From the NCBI GenBank assembly GCA_963789495.1, contig CAWBLP010000022.1:1-64000 (forward strand): a DNA stretch of 64,000 nucleotides, in the 5' to 3' direction. The position numbers and the translations under genes were made by a program. This DNA comes from CAWBLP01 sp963789495 (GTDB taxonomy: Bacteria; Pseudomonadota; Alphaproteobacteria; Acetobacterales; Acetobacteraceae). The notes under the pieces are model-generated. The model was not told the origin of the DNA and made no database searches. It saw only the letters and a list, made by a program, of their open reading frames with translations. This document shows, piece by piece, positions 46,059 to 54,399 of this stretch; position 1 is the stretch's first letter; each line of letters starts with the position of its first letter.

Positions 46059-46493
46059 TCAGCCGCGCCCTGCCCGCTTGCGAACCGCCTTGCGGGGGGC
46101 AGTTCGTTTCTGTCCAAGACCAATCTTCTTGGCCAGTGCGGAGCGGGTCTTGGCGTAATCCGGCGCGACCATCGGGTACGACGTCGGAAGCTCCCATTTC
46201 GCACGATACTGTTCTGGCGTGATCTTGTGGTCGGTCATCAGATGCCGCTTCAGCATCTTCATCTTCTTGCCGTCTTCCAGACAGACCAGATGATCGGCGA
46301 ATACCGACTTGTTCGGCGGTACCGCCGGCTTCGGCTTCGCCACGGCCACTGGCTGCTCCCCGACGCGGGCGAGTGTTTGGTACACCTCGCGAATCAACTC
46401 CGGCAACTTGCTGGGTTCCACCGTGTTATTCGCGACATGAGCGCTGACGATCTGAGCCGTAAGCCCCAGCACCGCGTCATTGGCCTCAGGCAT
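46059..46493 (-). CDS. MucR/Ros-family regulator with altered zinc finger
   Basis: A 144-aa MucR protein (ATG 46493; GTG 46505 possible). N-terminal LTAQIVSAHVANNTVEPSKL and LPELIREVYQTLARVG are conserved. The C-terminal finger reads VCLEDGKKMKMLKRHLMTDH, in which only the first Cys of the Ros-type C-x2-C pair is kept and the second is replaced by Asp; both His are present. Such CLEDG variants occur in MucR proteins and may bind DNA without standard zinc binding. MucR proteins control exopolysaccharide and motility genes. The basic C-terminus is Lys/Arg-rich. A second MucR gene at 59 kb has an intact finger. Confidence 0.87.
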   Translation of the reverse strand: MPEANDAVLGLTAQIVSAHVANNTVEPSKLPELIREVYQTLARVGEQPVAVAKPKPAVPPNKSVFADHLVCLEDGKKMKMLKRHLMTDHKITPEQYRAKWELPTSYPMVAPDYAKTRSALAKKIGLGQKRTAPRKAVRKRAGRG

Positions 46494-46675
46494 CAGGAGT
46501 TCCACCTCGGGTCTGCTTCAATTCGCACTGTACAGACAAAATAGACGTGTGGCCACAGATTTTGCGACCAATCAAACCAGATACAGTGTCTGCCTTGGCT
46601 CTCAGTCCGGCCGATCCGATCGTTACCAAAAGGTAATCCAAACGCCGCACGGAATCACCTGAGCCCGGCACGACA

Positions 46676-46697
46676 AAGGGGCCCCGTGGGGCCCCTT
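46676..46697 (-). terminator. Hairpin terminator of sodB
   Basis: A perfect 10-base stem with a two-base loop (AAGGGGCCCC-GT-GGGGCCCCTT) sits 16 bases after the sodB stop. On the minus strand it ends in TTT, a short T-run, fitting a factor-independent terminator. Confidence 0.75.
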
Positions 46698-46713
46698 CCG
46701 GCAGTCGCGAAGC

Positions 46714-47319
46714 TCACGCCTTCAGCTGAGCTTCGGCAAATTCGTAGTTGGCCAGCTTGTCCAGCCAGTTTGTCAGGTAATCGGGACGGCGATTGCGGAA
46801 GTCCAAATAATAGCTGTGCTCCCAGACATCGCAGCCCAGCAGAACCTTGCCGTCACCGGTGGCCAACGGATTGACGCCGTTCGGTGTCTTGGTGACTTTG
46901 AGCTTGCCGTCACTGCCCAGCACCAGCCAGGCCCAGCCGGAACCGAACTGGCTGCCGCCGGCTGCCTTGAAGGCGTCCTTGAACTGCTGCACGCCGCCGA
47001 GGTCGTCGTTGATCTTCTTCTCCAGCGCACCCGGAATGCCACCACCATTCGGGCTCATGCACTGCCAGAAGATGAGGTGGTTCCAATGCTGGCCGGCATT
47101 GTTGAATACCGGCGCCTTCGACGCATCGTTGTACGTGGCCTTCACGATCTCCTCGAGCGACTTGCCCTGCAGCGCAGAGTCCTTCTCGACAAAGCCATTC
47201 AGTGCCGTGACATAGGCCTGATGATGCTTGCCGTGATGCAGGTCGAGGGTCTCCTCGCACATGTTTTTCGCCCCGAGGGCGGACTTCGAGTAGGGCAGAG
47301 TGGGTAATTCGAAAGCCAT
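46714..47319 (-). CDS. sodB: Superoxide dismutase (Fe/Mn)
   Basis: A 201-aa enzyme that dismutates superoxide in the cytoplasm. Metal ligands are visible: His in LHHGKHHQAYV, His in NNAGQHWNHLIFWQCMSPNG, Asp in LLGCDVWEHSYYLDF and His in WEHSYYLD. NAGQHWNH with Gln and the SQFGSGWAWLVLG segment are of the Fe-type (SodB) pattern, but cambialistic use of Mn cannot be excluded. Length normal. A hairpin terminator follows. It diverges from the squalene/phytoene synthase gene by 137 bases. Confidence 0.95.
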   Translation of the reverse strand: MAFELPTLPYSKSALGAKNMCEETLDLHHGKHHQAYVTALNGFVEKDSALQGKSLEEIVKATYNDASKAPVFNNAGQHWNHLIFWQCMSPNGGGIPGALEKKINDDLGGVQQFKDAFKAAGGSQFGSGWAWLVLGSDGKLKVTKTPNGVNPLATGDGKVLLGCDVWEHSYYLDFRNRRPDYLTNWLDKLANYEFAEAQLKA

Positions 47320-47456
47320 GGATCATCCTCCGCGTGATTGCCGATGAATAGGGATGCGGTTTGGTGGTGTGCGGTCTAGCTATGGCCGAGCCCTAAGCGC
47401 GTCAAGCTTGCACGGGTTGCCATGCGGCGCCACCTCGGGGCGAAACCGGAGCCTGC

Positions 47457-48239
47457 ATGAACGAACAGATCGCCACCCTGGTGCGGCGCCACGATCCCGA
47501 TCGCTTCCTGACCGCGTTGTTCGCGCCACCGGACAAGCGTGACGATCTGCTGACACTGTATGCGTTCAATCACGAACTCGCACGGGCGCGTGAGGTGGTG
47601 TCCGAACCACCCCGCGCGCTGATCCGACTGCAATGGTGGCGTGAGATCATCGAAGGCCACCGGCGTCGCCACGAGGTCGCAACCCCGCTTGGGGACGCGC
47701 TCGATCGCGGCACCCTCTCCCCGACCGATCTGTTGCCGATGATCGAGGCGCGCGAGCAGGAGGTGGAACCAGAAATTCCCAGTCTAACGGAGTGGCAGCA
47801 CTACATGCTGACCGGCCCCGGCAGCCTGGCCGTCGCCGCCGCCCGACTGCTCGGCATAGCCGACCCCACCCCGTTTCGTTCAGCCGGGGCGGCATTCGGC
47901 GTTGCCGGCATGCTGCGCACCGTCGCCAGCCTCGCGGTTCAGCGGCGCTGCCTGCTGCCAACCGATCTGCTGGCTGCTCAGGGACTGTCGCCTCAGGCGG
48001 TGATTGCCGACCCCGACGGGCCCGCGGTCAATGCTGTGTTGCGGCAACTGGTGGAACAGGGCCGCAGCTTCGTGGCTGCGACGCCACGACGTCTGCCCAG
48101 AAACGTCGTGGCCGCTGCGCTGCCCGCCGTCCTGGCGCAGCGCGATTTGGCCCGCTGGCCGCGTATCATAACCCCGCGCCGATTGGGCGACCGGCTTGCG
48201 GTGACGGCAGCGGGGCTCACGGGCCGCCTGCCTCGGTAA
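47457..48239 (+). CDS. Squalene/phytoene synthase family protein
   Basis: A 260-aa protein of the trans-isoprenyl-diphosphate head-to-head synthase fold. The first region DKRDDLLTLYAFNHELARAR corresponds to the family's first helix block, and RLQWWREIIEG to the next. The second Asp-rich motif (DxxxD near the middle) is not evident: only GVAGMLRTVASLAVQRRCLL appears there. Thus it resembles the NDUFAF6-like branch that may lack synthase activity. Stand-alone position, without other carotenoid or hopanoid genes, supports this caution. Confidence 0.75.
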   Translation: MNEQIATLVRRHDPDRFLTALFAPPDKRDDLLTLYAFNHELARAREVVSEPPRALIRLQWWREIIEGHRRRHEVATPLGDALDRGTLSPTDLLPMIEAREQEVEPEIPSLTEWQHYMLTGPGSLAVAAARLLGIADPTPFRSAGAAFGVAGMLRTVASLAVQRRCLLPTDLLAAQGLSPQAVIADPDGPAVNAVLRQLVEQGRSFVAATPRRLPRNVVAAALPAVLAQRDLARWPRIITPRRLGDRLAVTAAGLTGRLPR

Positions 48240-48334
48240 CGTCGATGTGATGCCTTCCGAAGGCGCATCCGGGTCAACCGGGCACGCGACAAACCGAACG
48301 TAGCGGCAACCGGACCGGCTGCTCCATTCGTCCG

Positions 48335-49027
48335 TCAGCCAGCACAATCGAGCAATGGGCCAAGTTGCGGAATGCGGTGCTGGATCACGCTCGCCCGCTG
48401 CAGCACCAGCGGCGACGGCTGCACCGGCGACCAGTGGAGTGGCGCAGGCAGGATCGCGATCAAGCGAGCCACCTGCGCCTCGGTCAGCGCCGCAGCCGAT
48501 CGGTGAAAGTAGCTGTGCGCGGCCGCCTGGATGCCGAACACGCCAGGGCCGAACTCGACAATGTTCAAATAGACCTCCAATACGCGCTGCTTTGGCCAGA
48601 GCAGCGCGATCTGCGGGGTCAGCCACGCCTCCAACAGCTTGCGCAGCATATCGCGTCCCTGCCACAGCATCAGATTGCGGGCGACCTGCATAGTGATCGT
48701 GCTCGCGCCGTGCGGTCGACCGCCATGCCACCAGACATCCAGCTGGTTCGACAACGCGCCGGTATCGAAACCGAACCGCTCCTCGCAGAACAGATTGTCT
48801 TCGGATGCGATCAGGCTGAGCGCCGCGGATCGGGCGATATGCTGGTAGGCGACCCAGTGATGCTGCATGCCGTAGCCTTGCGCCGCCCGGATCAGCATCA
48901 GCGGCGTCAGCGGTACCGGCACGAAGCGGAACAGCAAGATCAGCAGCGCCGGGGCGAGCAGCAGAACGGTGCCGGCGCGGGCGACGATCCGCCAGACACG
49001 ACGGGCACGTCCGGTCCCCCTAGCCAC
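48335..49027 (-). CDS. mtgA: Monofunctional peptidoglycan transglycosylase
   Basis: A glycosyltransferase-51 enzyme that polymerises glycan strands from lipid II. GTG 49027 gives 230 aa with an N-terminal membrane anchor (IVARAGTVLLLAPALLILLF) and avoids the 70-base overlap with the fadB-like gene implied by the open frame from 49135. Motif 1, ALIASEDNLFCEE-type with the catalytic Glu (SEDNLF), motif 2 GASTITMQVARNLML, motif 3 RKLLEAWLTPQIALLWPKQR and motif 4 EVYLNIVEFGPGVFGI are all present. Normal size for MtgA. Confidence 0.88.
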   Translation of the reverse strand: MARGTGRARRVWRIVARAGTVLLLAPALLILLFRFVPVPLTPLMLIRAAQGYGMQHHWVAYQHIARSAALSLIASEDNLFCEERFGFDTGALSNQLDVWWHGGRPHGASTITMQVARNLMLWQGRDMLRKLLEAWLTPQIALLWPKQRVLEVYLNIVEFGPGVFGIQAAAHSYFHRSAAALTEAQVARLIAILPAPLHWSPVQPSPLVLQRASVIQHRIPQLGPLLDCAG

Positions 49028-49065
49028 CGTGGGGCGAGCCGGCCCGATCGGGCGGTGCCTCCCGG

Positions 49066-51138
49066 TCAGCCGTTCAGATCGGCGAAGCGCTTGCCCGCCG
49101 CCGCCATCTCCCGCAGCAGCGGGGCGGGTTCCCACCCCACGCCGCTCACGGTGTGCAGAACTTCGATCCGCCGCAGCATTTCCCGGATCCCGATGACGTC
49201 CGCCTCATGCATCGGGCCGCCGCGCCAGGCCGGATAGCCGTAACCATGCACCAGCACGACGTCGATATCCGATGGCCGCGCGGCGATGCCCTCCGACAGC
49301 ACGCGGGCGCCTTCGTTCACCATGGCCGCATGGATGCGCTGCTGGATTTCCTCCGCCGAGACCGGCCGTCGCACGATGCCCCGCGCTGTGGCGGCCCGTT
49401 CTGCCATCGCCTGCACCTCGGGATCCGGCACCCGCTTGCCGCCTTCATGCAGGTAGAAGCCACGGCCCGTCTTCTGGCCGTAACGGCCCAGTTCGCAGAT
49501 CCAGTCGAACACCGGCACGTAACGCTCCCGCTTGTCACGGGTCGTGGCCTTCCGTTTGCGGTCGCGCCAGTCCACGTCGAGCCCGGCCAGGTCGAACACC
49601 GCGAAGATGCCCATCGCCATGCCATAGGCCTCCAGCGCGGCATCCACCTGTTGCGGCGACGCGCCATCCTCCAGCGCGTATTCCGCCTGGGCGCGCCACT
49701 TGCCCAGGATACGGTTGCCGATGAACCCGTCGCAGACGCCGGCCACCACGGGCTGCTTGCGCATTCGTTGTACGGTGGCGAGCGCGGTCGCCAGCGCCTC
49801 CGGCCACACCCGACGCGTGCGCACCACCTCCACCAGGCGCATCACATGGGCAGGGCTGAAGAAGTGCAGCCCCAGCACGCGCTCGGGGGCGTCCACCACA
49901 TCGGCGAGCACATCGATGTCGAGATAGGACGTGTTGCTGGCCAGCAGCGCGTCACGCCGCACGATCCCGGACAGCGCGCGGAACACGTCGCACTTGATGT
50001 CCAGGTCCTCGACCACCGCCTCGATCACCAGGTCGGCGTGGCGGAGCGCCTTCAGTTCACTGGCATAGGCGATGCGGCCGGTGCGTTCCTGATACAGCCG
50101 GTCGGTGAGCCGGCCGCCGCGCAACTGACGCTGATAAACTGCCTGCACGCGCGTGCGGGCCGCGGCCTCGGCGGCGGCATCGGCCTCCACCAGCGTCACC
50201 TCCAATCCGGCATCGGCCAGCGCCACCGCGATGCCGGAGCCCATGGTCCCGCCGCCCACCACGCCGACCTGCCGAACCGGCCAGGCATTCGCCTTCACCG
50301 TCGGCCGCGCCGCGACATGTTCGGCATGCGCCAGGTGACGCAGCGCAACCGTCTGCGGGCCGGCACGCAGCTCCCTGGCCAGCGTTTCCTCGCGGGTCAG
50401 CCCGTCGACCAGCGGCAGGGTGATGGCATGGCGAATGGCTTCCAGCGCGCGAAGCGGCGCCAGCGCCCCGCGGGCGCGCCGCTCCACCGTCGCGGCGGCG
50501 GCTTCGAACGCGGCATGGTCGTAGTGGGGTACGCTGCGATCGGCCAGGCGGCGCAGCGCTCCGGCATTGACCAGGCGATGCGCATAATCCAGGGCGGCGC
50601 GATCGAGGTCCGTCGCGACTTCGTCGACCAGGCCGAGGGTCATCGCCTCGTCGGCCTCGACCCGCCGCCCGGTGGTGATCAGATCCAGCGCCACCAGCGG
50701 ACCGACCAGCCGCGGCAGGCGCTGGGTGCCGCCGGCTCCGGGGATGAGGCCTAGCCGCACCGCAGGCAGGCACACCACCGCATCGGGTGCGATGATTCGA
50801 GCATGGCAGGCGAGTGCAGTTTCCAGGCCGCGCCCAAACGCCGCGCCGTTGATCGCGGCGACCACCGGTTTGCGGCAGGCGTCCAGCGCGCGCAGGAACA
50901 GATGCAGAGTGGCTTCGCGCGGCCCGTCCTCGGGATCGGGTGCATCGGCGTCTGCGATGAAGGTGGGGCCGGCACCCGTCAGCACCGCGGCGCGCAACTG
51001 GCTGTCCGCCTCGAATTCCGCGAGCGCATCCAGCAGCCCCAGCCGCACGGGATGGGACAATGCGTTGTACGGCTTGTGGTCCACGATGATGCGGGCCACA
51101 TCGCCAGATCGCTCGAGCCGCACGGGCTTGTTCTGCAT
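49066..51138 (-). CDS. Enoyl-CoA hydratase / 3-hydroxyacyl-CoA dehydrogenase fusion (FadB/FadJ-like)
   Basis: A 690-aa bifunctional enzyme of fatty acid beta-oxidation. The start is ATG 51138 (MQNKPVRLERSGDVARIIVD). Residues ~1-190 are the crotonase domain (PVVAAINGAAFGRGLETALA, VRLGLIPGAGGTQRLPRLVG). The NAD-binding domain starts at ~290 with VGVVGGGTMGSGIAVALADA, the catalytic His is in LGLHFFSPAHVMRLVEVVRT, and the C-terminal dehydrogenase domain has CDGFIGNRI and VHGYGYPAWRGGPM. The oxyanion pair and the crotonase catalytic Glu region appear present, but the first Glu is not clearly standard. It is not next to a thiolase gene. Confidence 0.92.
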   Translation of the reverse strand: MQNKPVRLERSGDVARIIVDHKPYNALSHPVRLGLLDALAEFEADSQLRAAVLTGAGPTFIADADAPDPEDGPREATLHLFLRALDACRKPVVAAINGAAFGRGLETALACHARIIAPDAVVCLPAVRLGLIPGAGGTQRLPRLVGPLVALDLITTGRRVEADEAMTLGLVDEVATDLDRAALDYAHRLVNAGALRRLADRSVPHYDHAAFEAAAATVERRARGALAPLRALEAIRHAITLPLVDGLTREETLARELRAGPQTVALRHLAHAEHVAARPTVKANAWPVRQVGVVGGGTMGSGIAVALADAGLEVTLVEADAAAEAAARTRVQAVYQRQLRGGRLTDRLYQERTGRIAYASELKALRHADLVIEAVVEDLDIKCDVFRALSGIVRRDALLASNTSYLDIDVLADVVDAPERVLGLHFFSPAHVMRLVEVVRTRRVWPEALATALATVQRMRKQPVVAGVCDGFIGNRILGKWRAQAEYALEDGASPQQVDAALEAYGMAMGIFAVFDLAGLDVDWRDRKRKATTRDKRERYVPVFDWICELGRYGQKTGRGFYLHEGGKRVPDPEVQAMAERAATARGIVRRPVSAEEIQQRIHAAMVNEGARVLSEGIAARPSDIDVVLVHGYGYPAWRGGPMHEADVIGIREMLRRIEVLHTVSGVGWEPAPLLREMAAAGKRFADLNG

Positions 51139-51383
51139 CACTCCGGACCTTTCCAGCGGACCGCGCGGGAATCCGCACCTGTCACGTTCCTGCAACGCTA
51201 GGACGCGGCGGCTTTTGGCTCCATGACCTGAATCAAGCAGCGGAGCAACCCGGCCGCCAGCTTCGCGGGCACGATGACCGGCGCCCAGACCACCCGGGCC
51301 GCGGTTTCCGATTTTCGATCCCGACGGTGCGCCGGTCCACCGAACGCGTGACCGTGGGCGGGACTGGCGGGTAAGCTGCCGGC

Positions 51384-51608
51384 ATGTCCACCACTGCCGG
51401 CGCATTGACTGCCGCCCTTCGCAGCGAGCGTGAGAAGGGAAACCTCTCCGCCGAGACCGACCATCATCTGCGGCATGAGCTGCGGCGGCGCGGCTGGGGC
51501 GCGCCCGACGCGGTTCTGATGGAGCCGATCAGCCTGGAGATCGACCGGCTGGAGCGGGAGGCCGCGACATTGCGTGGATTGCGGTCGGCGATCTTCGGAG
51601 TCGCCTGA
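51384..51608 (+). CDS. Small protein of unknown function
   Basis: A 74-aa charged, helical protein (MSTTAGALTAALRSEREKGN, LRHELRRRGWGAPDAVLMEP, ISLEIDRLEREAATLRG). Amphipathic helices and Arg/Glu richness suggest a coiled-coil or nucleic-acid-associated small protein, but nothing is recognised. The ribosome site is weak. Real coding is supported mainly by composition. Confidence 0.45.
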   Translation: MSTTAGALTAALRSEREKGNLSAETDHHLRHELRRRGWGAPDAVLMEPISLEIDRLEREAATLRGLRSAIFGVA

Positions 51609-51682
51609 GAGGTCTGGGCACCTGCCCCTTCCCGCCCCCAAATAGAATGGATCGCAGACGGCGCCGTTTTGCTGGAGATTCA

Positions 51683-51722
51683 GGAGCCAACGCGTTCTGG
51701 TGGGATCCGGGGTAAAACCCCG
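51683..51722 (+). repeat. Dispersed 40-base repeat, copy 1
   Basis: The sequence GGAGCCAACGCGTTCTGGTG followed by GGATCCGGGGTAAAACCCCG. The last part, CGGGGTAAAACCCCG, can form a small hairpin. It matches the reverse complement of copy 2 (54345-54384) at about 35 of 40 positions and copy 3 more loosely. Found here outside genes. Confidence 0.65.
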
Positions 51723-51836
51723 TGCGCGCGAGGTTGGCCGATGACGACGCCAACCCCCTTGTGGCGGGCGAAGGCCCGCTAGCCCCGGGCGGCGTGGAAC
51801 ACACCAAAATTCTGCACGCCGATATCAGGAGGAATC

Positions 51837-51899
51837 ATGGCATCGGCATTATTTGTATGCCCGGCCAGCGATACCCGTGGTCCCTGCTGCCAGTCGTGA
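51837..51899 (+). CDS. Possible 20-aa mini-gene behind a strong ribosome site
   Basis: ATG 51837 follows the ideal Shine-Dalgarno AGGAGGAATC and opens a 20-codon frame, MASALFVCPASDTRGPCCQS, with three cysteines. It stops at 51899, directly before a GC hairpin. Upstream is a region with several stems. No downstream gene on this strand would make it a leader peptide. It may be a small protein or a chance frame. The ribosome site is the main support. Confidence 0.35.
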   Translation: MASALFVCPASDTRGPCCQS

Positions 51900-51982
51900 A
51901 TGCCGGCCTGCGCCCGGCACGATGCTAAACGGTCAGTCAGCCTCTATCCCAACGCGCATAAGGTAACACCTCTGGCGCCCCC

Positions 51983-53233
51983 CTACCCCGCCAGTTCCAC
52001 CAGCGCCTGGGTCAGCACCCGTGTTCCCGCCGCCAGTTGGCCCGACGTCGAATACTCCGCCGGATTATGGCTGATCCCGTCACGGCACGGCACGAAGAGC
52101 ATCCCGGTTGGGCACACCGGAACCACGAACTGCGCATCGTGGAAGGCACCGGACGGCATACGCATGTGACCAAGCCCCTGCGCCACCGCGGCCCGCTCGA
52201 CCGCCGCGACCACGCCGGCATCGAACGCCACCGGCAGGGCATGGAACGTCTCCTGCACCGTTACCCCCGCATCGCGCACCGCCGCCTGCACGGTACCCAG
52301 CACCGCGTCGCCGCGCGCCAGAAGCACCGCCGCATCCGGATGACGGAAGTCGATGGTGAAACTGGCGCGATTCGCCACCGAATTGGAGGTGTTCGGCTCC
52401 ACCACGATGCGGCCCACGGTGAAACGCAACACGTCCTTCGGATCGCGCATCAGCGCATTCAGCGCCGTGATCGCCCGCAGCATGTCCTGTACCGCGTCGC
52501 GCCGCAGGCCCAGCGGCGTGGTGCCGGCGTGGGCGGTATCGCCGGTCAGCGTCACGGTGAACCAGCGGCTGCCCTGAATGCCGGTGACGACGCCGATATC
52601 CAGGCTATCACGCTCCAGCCGCGGGCCTTGCTCGATATGCGCCTCGACATAGGCATGTGGGCCGCTGCCCAGCGGACGATGCGGCACGTCGGACTCGGCG
52701 GCCAGATGCTGCGCCAGCGCATCGCCGAATCGCACGCCATCCGGATCGGTGACCTCGGCGAAATCCTCGACCCGCTTGAAGCCACTCCAGGCCATGCTGC
52801 CCATACAGCCGGGGGCGAAACGTCCGCCTTCCTCATTGGTCCAGGCCACCACCTCGATCGGACGCCGCGGCGTGACCCCGGCCTGGTGCAACGCGGTGAG
52901 CGCTTCCAATCCCGCCATCACGCCGTAAATCCCGTCGAATCGGCCGCCCTGCGGCTGGGTGTCCATGTGGCTGCCGGTCAACACCGGCGCCGCGTCGCGC
53001 TCGCTGCCCTCACGACGCAGCCATAGATTGGCCGCGGCATCCACCGACACCGTGGCACCGATCTCCTGCGCCCAGCCGATCAGCAGCCGACGCGCATGGC
53101 GGTCCAGCTCGGTCAGGCAGGCGCGGTTAACGCCGTCCCCGGGGATGGCGCCGATCTCGGCCATGGCCATTAGACGATCCCATTGGCGCCGCTCACTCAC
53201 CGCGGCGATGGCGTTGGGCACGGGGTCGGACAT
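51983..53233 (-). CDS. M20-family amidohydrolase (N-carbamoyl-L-amino-acid hydrolase / allantoate amidohydrolase type)
   Basis: A 416-aa di-metal hydrolase. Metal-binding and catalytic blocks: PVLTGSHMDTQPQGGRFDGI (His/Asp), VVAWTNEEGGRFAPGCMGS (Glu pair), HIEQGPRLERDSLDIGVVTG, WFTVTLTGDTAHAGTTPLGL and the C-terminal GISHNPAEYSTSGQLAAGTR (His). These are the marks of the beta-ureidopropionase / carbamoylase / allantoate amidohydrolase group, which releases ammonia or carbamoyl from ureido compounds. The precise substrate cannot be told from sequence. No pyrimidine or purine genes are adjacent. Confidence 0.9.
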   Translation of the reverse strand: MSDPVPNAIAAVSERRQWDRLMAMAEIGAIPGDGVNRACLTELDRHARRLLIGWAQEIGATVSVDAAANLWLRREGSERDAAPVLTGSHMDTQPQGGRFDGIYGVMAGLEALTALHQAGVTPRRPIEVVAWTNEEGGRFAPGCMGSMAWSGFKRVEDFAEVTDPDGVRFGDALAQHLAAESDVPHRPLGSGPHAYVEAHIEQGPRLERDSLDIGVVTGIQGSRWFTVTLTGDTAHAGTTPLGLRRDAVQDMLRAITALNALMRDPKDVLRFTVGRIVVEPNTSNSVANRASFTIDFRHPDAAVLLARGDAVLGTVQAAVRDAGVTVQETFHALPVAFDAGVVAAVERAAVAQGLGHMRMPSGAFHDAQFVVPVCPTGMLFVPCRDGISHNPAEYSTSGQLAAGTRVLTQALVELAG

Positions 53234-53353
53234 GCGGGTCTCCGGATGCAGGGGGCTCAGCCAGCCGATCGAGCGCCGGCAACCAATCGGGAGCCGGCGG
53301 ACGGATCATCGCCGCAGCTACAAGGGCAACGCCAGTCCCTCAAGCCCGCTCGA

Positions 53354-53563
53354 TCAGGGTGCCCAGTCCGCCACCAGGTCGCAATTGCTGCGACCGGCCA
53401 TCAGACAATCCTCGATCGCCGCCTTGGCGTGCAGCTCGCGCACCAGAAACAGGCCGACGACCAGCAGCAGCAGCGTAATTGCCACGCCCGCCAAGCTGGC
53501 GGTCTGCCGGTTGGCGGCCTCCTGCTCCTCGACATCGCGGGTCCACCGGCGTTCCTGGAACAT
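53354..53563 (-). CDS. Small single-span membrane protein
   Basis: A 69-aa protein from ATG 53563 (MFQERRWTRDVEEQEAANRQ) with an AGGAGG-containing ribosome site. One membrane helix (SLAGVAITLLLLVVGLFLVR) is followed by a short tail with two Cys (EDCLMAGRSNCD), probably outside the cytoplasm. Short Cys-containing tails of the EDCLMAGR-NC type appear in Acetobacteraceae and rhizobial small membrane proteins, but no function is known. Confidence 0.65.
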   Translation of the reverse strand: MFQERRWTRDVEEQEAANRQTASLAGVAITLLLLVVGLFLVRELHAKAAIEDCLMAGRSNCDLVADWAP

Positions 53564-53697
53564 TCCTGCCTCCTGCGTGTCGCACGATCCCGCGGCGACC
53601 CGCCGTCTTGCCTGGTCACCATACAGGCATTCGCCACACGACATGCAAGCATCGCACGGAACATTGCCTGGCCGACGCGGCGCCGTAAGCTGCCGCG

Positions 53698-54336
53698 ATG
53701 TCCCGCCATGCCGTCCGTCACCTCAGCACCGAACCGCGATTCGCCGCATTGATTCAGCGCATTGGCCCGCCGCGTCTCGGCGTGGAGCGTCAGCGCAGCC
53801 CGTATGAGGCGCTGATGCGGGCGATCGCCCACCAGCAACTGCATGGCCGAGCGGCGCAAGCCATCCTGGCGCGATTCGCAGCGCTGTATCCCGGCTGCGA
53901 CTTCCCGCTGCCCGAGCAGGTGTTGGCAACTGAGGAAACCGTGCTGCGTGGTTGCGGCTTTTCCAGATCGAAGATCGCCGCGCTGCGTGACATCTGTGCC
54001 AAGGCGCTGGATGGCACAATCCCGAATCGCCGGCAGTCGGCGCGGTTGAGCGACGCGGCACTGATTGAGCGGCTGACGACGATCCGCGGTGTCGGGCAGT
54101 GGACGGTGGAAATGCTGCTGATCTTCACACTGGGTCGGCCGGATGTCCTGCCGGTGGACGATTTCGGCGTGCGTGACGGGTATCGCGCTTTGTACGGACT
54201 GAACGTGCAGCCGAAACCAAAGGTACTGGCCGAGTTCGGCATCGTCTGGGCGCCGTGGCGTTCCTACGCCGCCTGGTATCTGTGGCGCGCTTCGGACGAA
54301 GCTCGTCTGGCGAAACAACCGGCTTCACGCGCCTAG
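53698..54336 (+). CDS. alkA: DNA-3-methyladenine glycosylase (AlkA-type HhH-GPD)
   Basis: A 212-aa base-excision-repair glycosylase. The HhH-GPD fold is shown by SPYEALMRAIAHQQLHGRAA, the hairpin LTTIRGVGQWTVEMLLIFTL and the catalytic Asp in VLPVDDFGVRDGYRALYGL; FGIVWAPWRSYAAWYLWRAS is the family's end block. It removes alkylated bases such as 3-methyladenine. It lacks the N-terminal beta domain of E. coli AlkA, as usual for the short form (MAG1-like). The 40-base repeat follows its stop. Confidence 0.9.
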   Translation: MSRHAVRHLSTEPRFAALIQRIGPPRLGVERQRSPYEALMRAIAHQQLHGRAAQAILARFAALYPGCDFPLPEQVLATEETVLRGCGFSRSKIAALRDICAKALDGTIPNRRQSARLSDAALIERLTTIRGVGQWTVEMLLIFTLGRPDVLPVDDFGVRDGYRALYGLNVQPKPKVLAEFGIVWAPWRSYAAWYLWRASDEARLAKQPASRA

Positions 54337-54344
54337 GCAAGCAT

Positions 54345-54384
54345 CGGGGCTTTACCCCGAACCCCACCAGGAGGCGTTGCCTCC
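54345..54384 (-). repeat. Dispersed 40-base repeat, copy 2 (left of the IS110)
   Basis: On the minus strand: GGAGGCAACGCCTCCTGGTG then GGGTTCGGGGTAAAGCCCCG. It begins 9 bases after the alkA stop. It faces copy 3, on the other side of the IS110, in the opposite orientation. Two palindromic parts (GGAGGC-AAC-GCCTCC and CGGGGTAAAGCCCCG) make it likely to fold. Confidence 0.7.
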
Positions 54385-54399
54385 TTGTATCTCTCCCGC

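Larger units (their letters stand above)
51609..51982. other. Gene-poor stretch with repeat copy, hairpins and a mini-ORF
   Basis: 374 bases between two gene blocks. It holds a copy of the 40-base repeat (51683-51722), GC hairpins around 51760-51785 (GCGGGC-GAAG-GCCCGC), a stem GGCGTG...CACGCC just before a strong ribosome site, and a 20-codon open frame with a following hairpin TGCCGG...CCGGCA at 51901-51919. No longer gene is visible. Confidence 0.55.

Noticed and set aside
49153..50754. A 533-codon plus-strand frame antisense to the FadB-like gene.
   Set aside because: Composition (His, Arg, Gln, Pro) marks it as a shadow; the minus-strand frame holds all motifs.
51700..51840. A possible cobalamin or SAM-type riboswitch in the folded region before the mini-ORF.
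   Set aside because: No B12 box or other known riboswitch core was found, and no matching gene follows on that strand.
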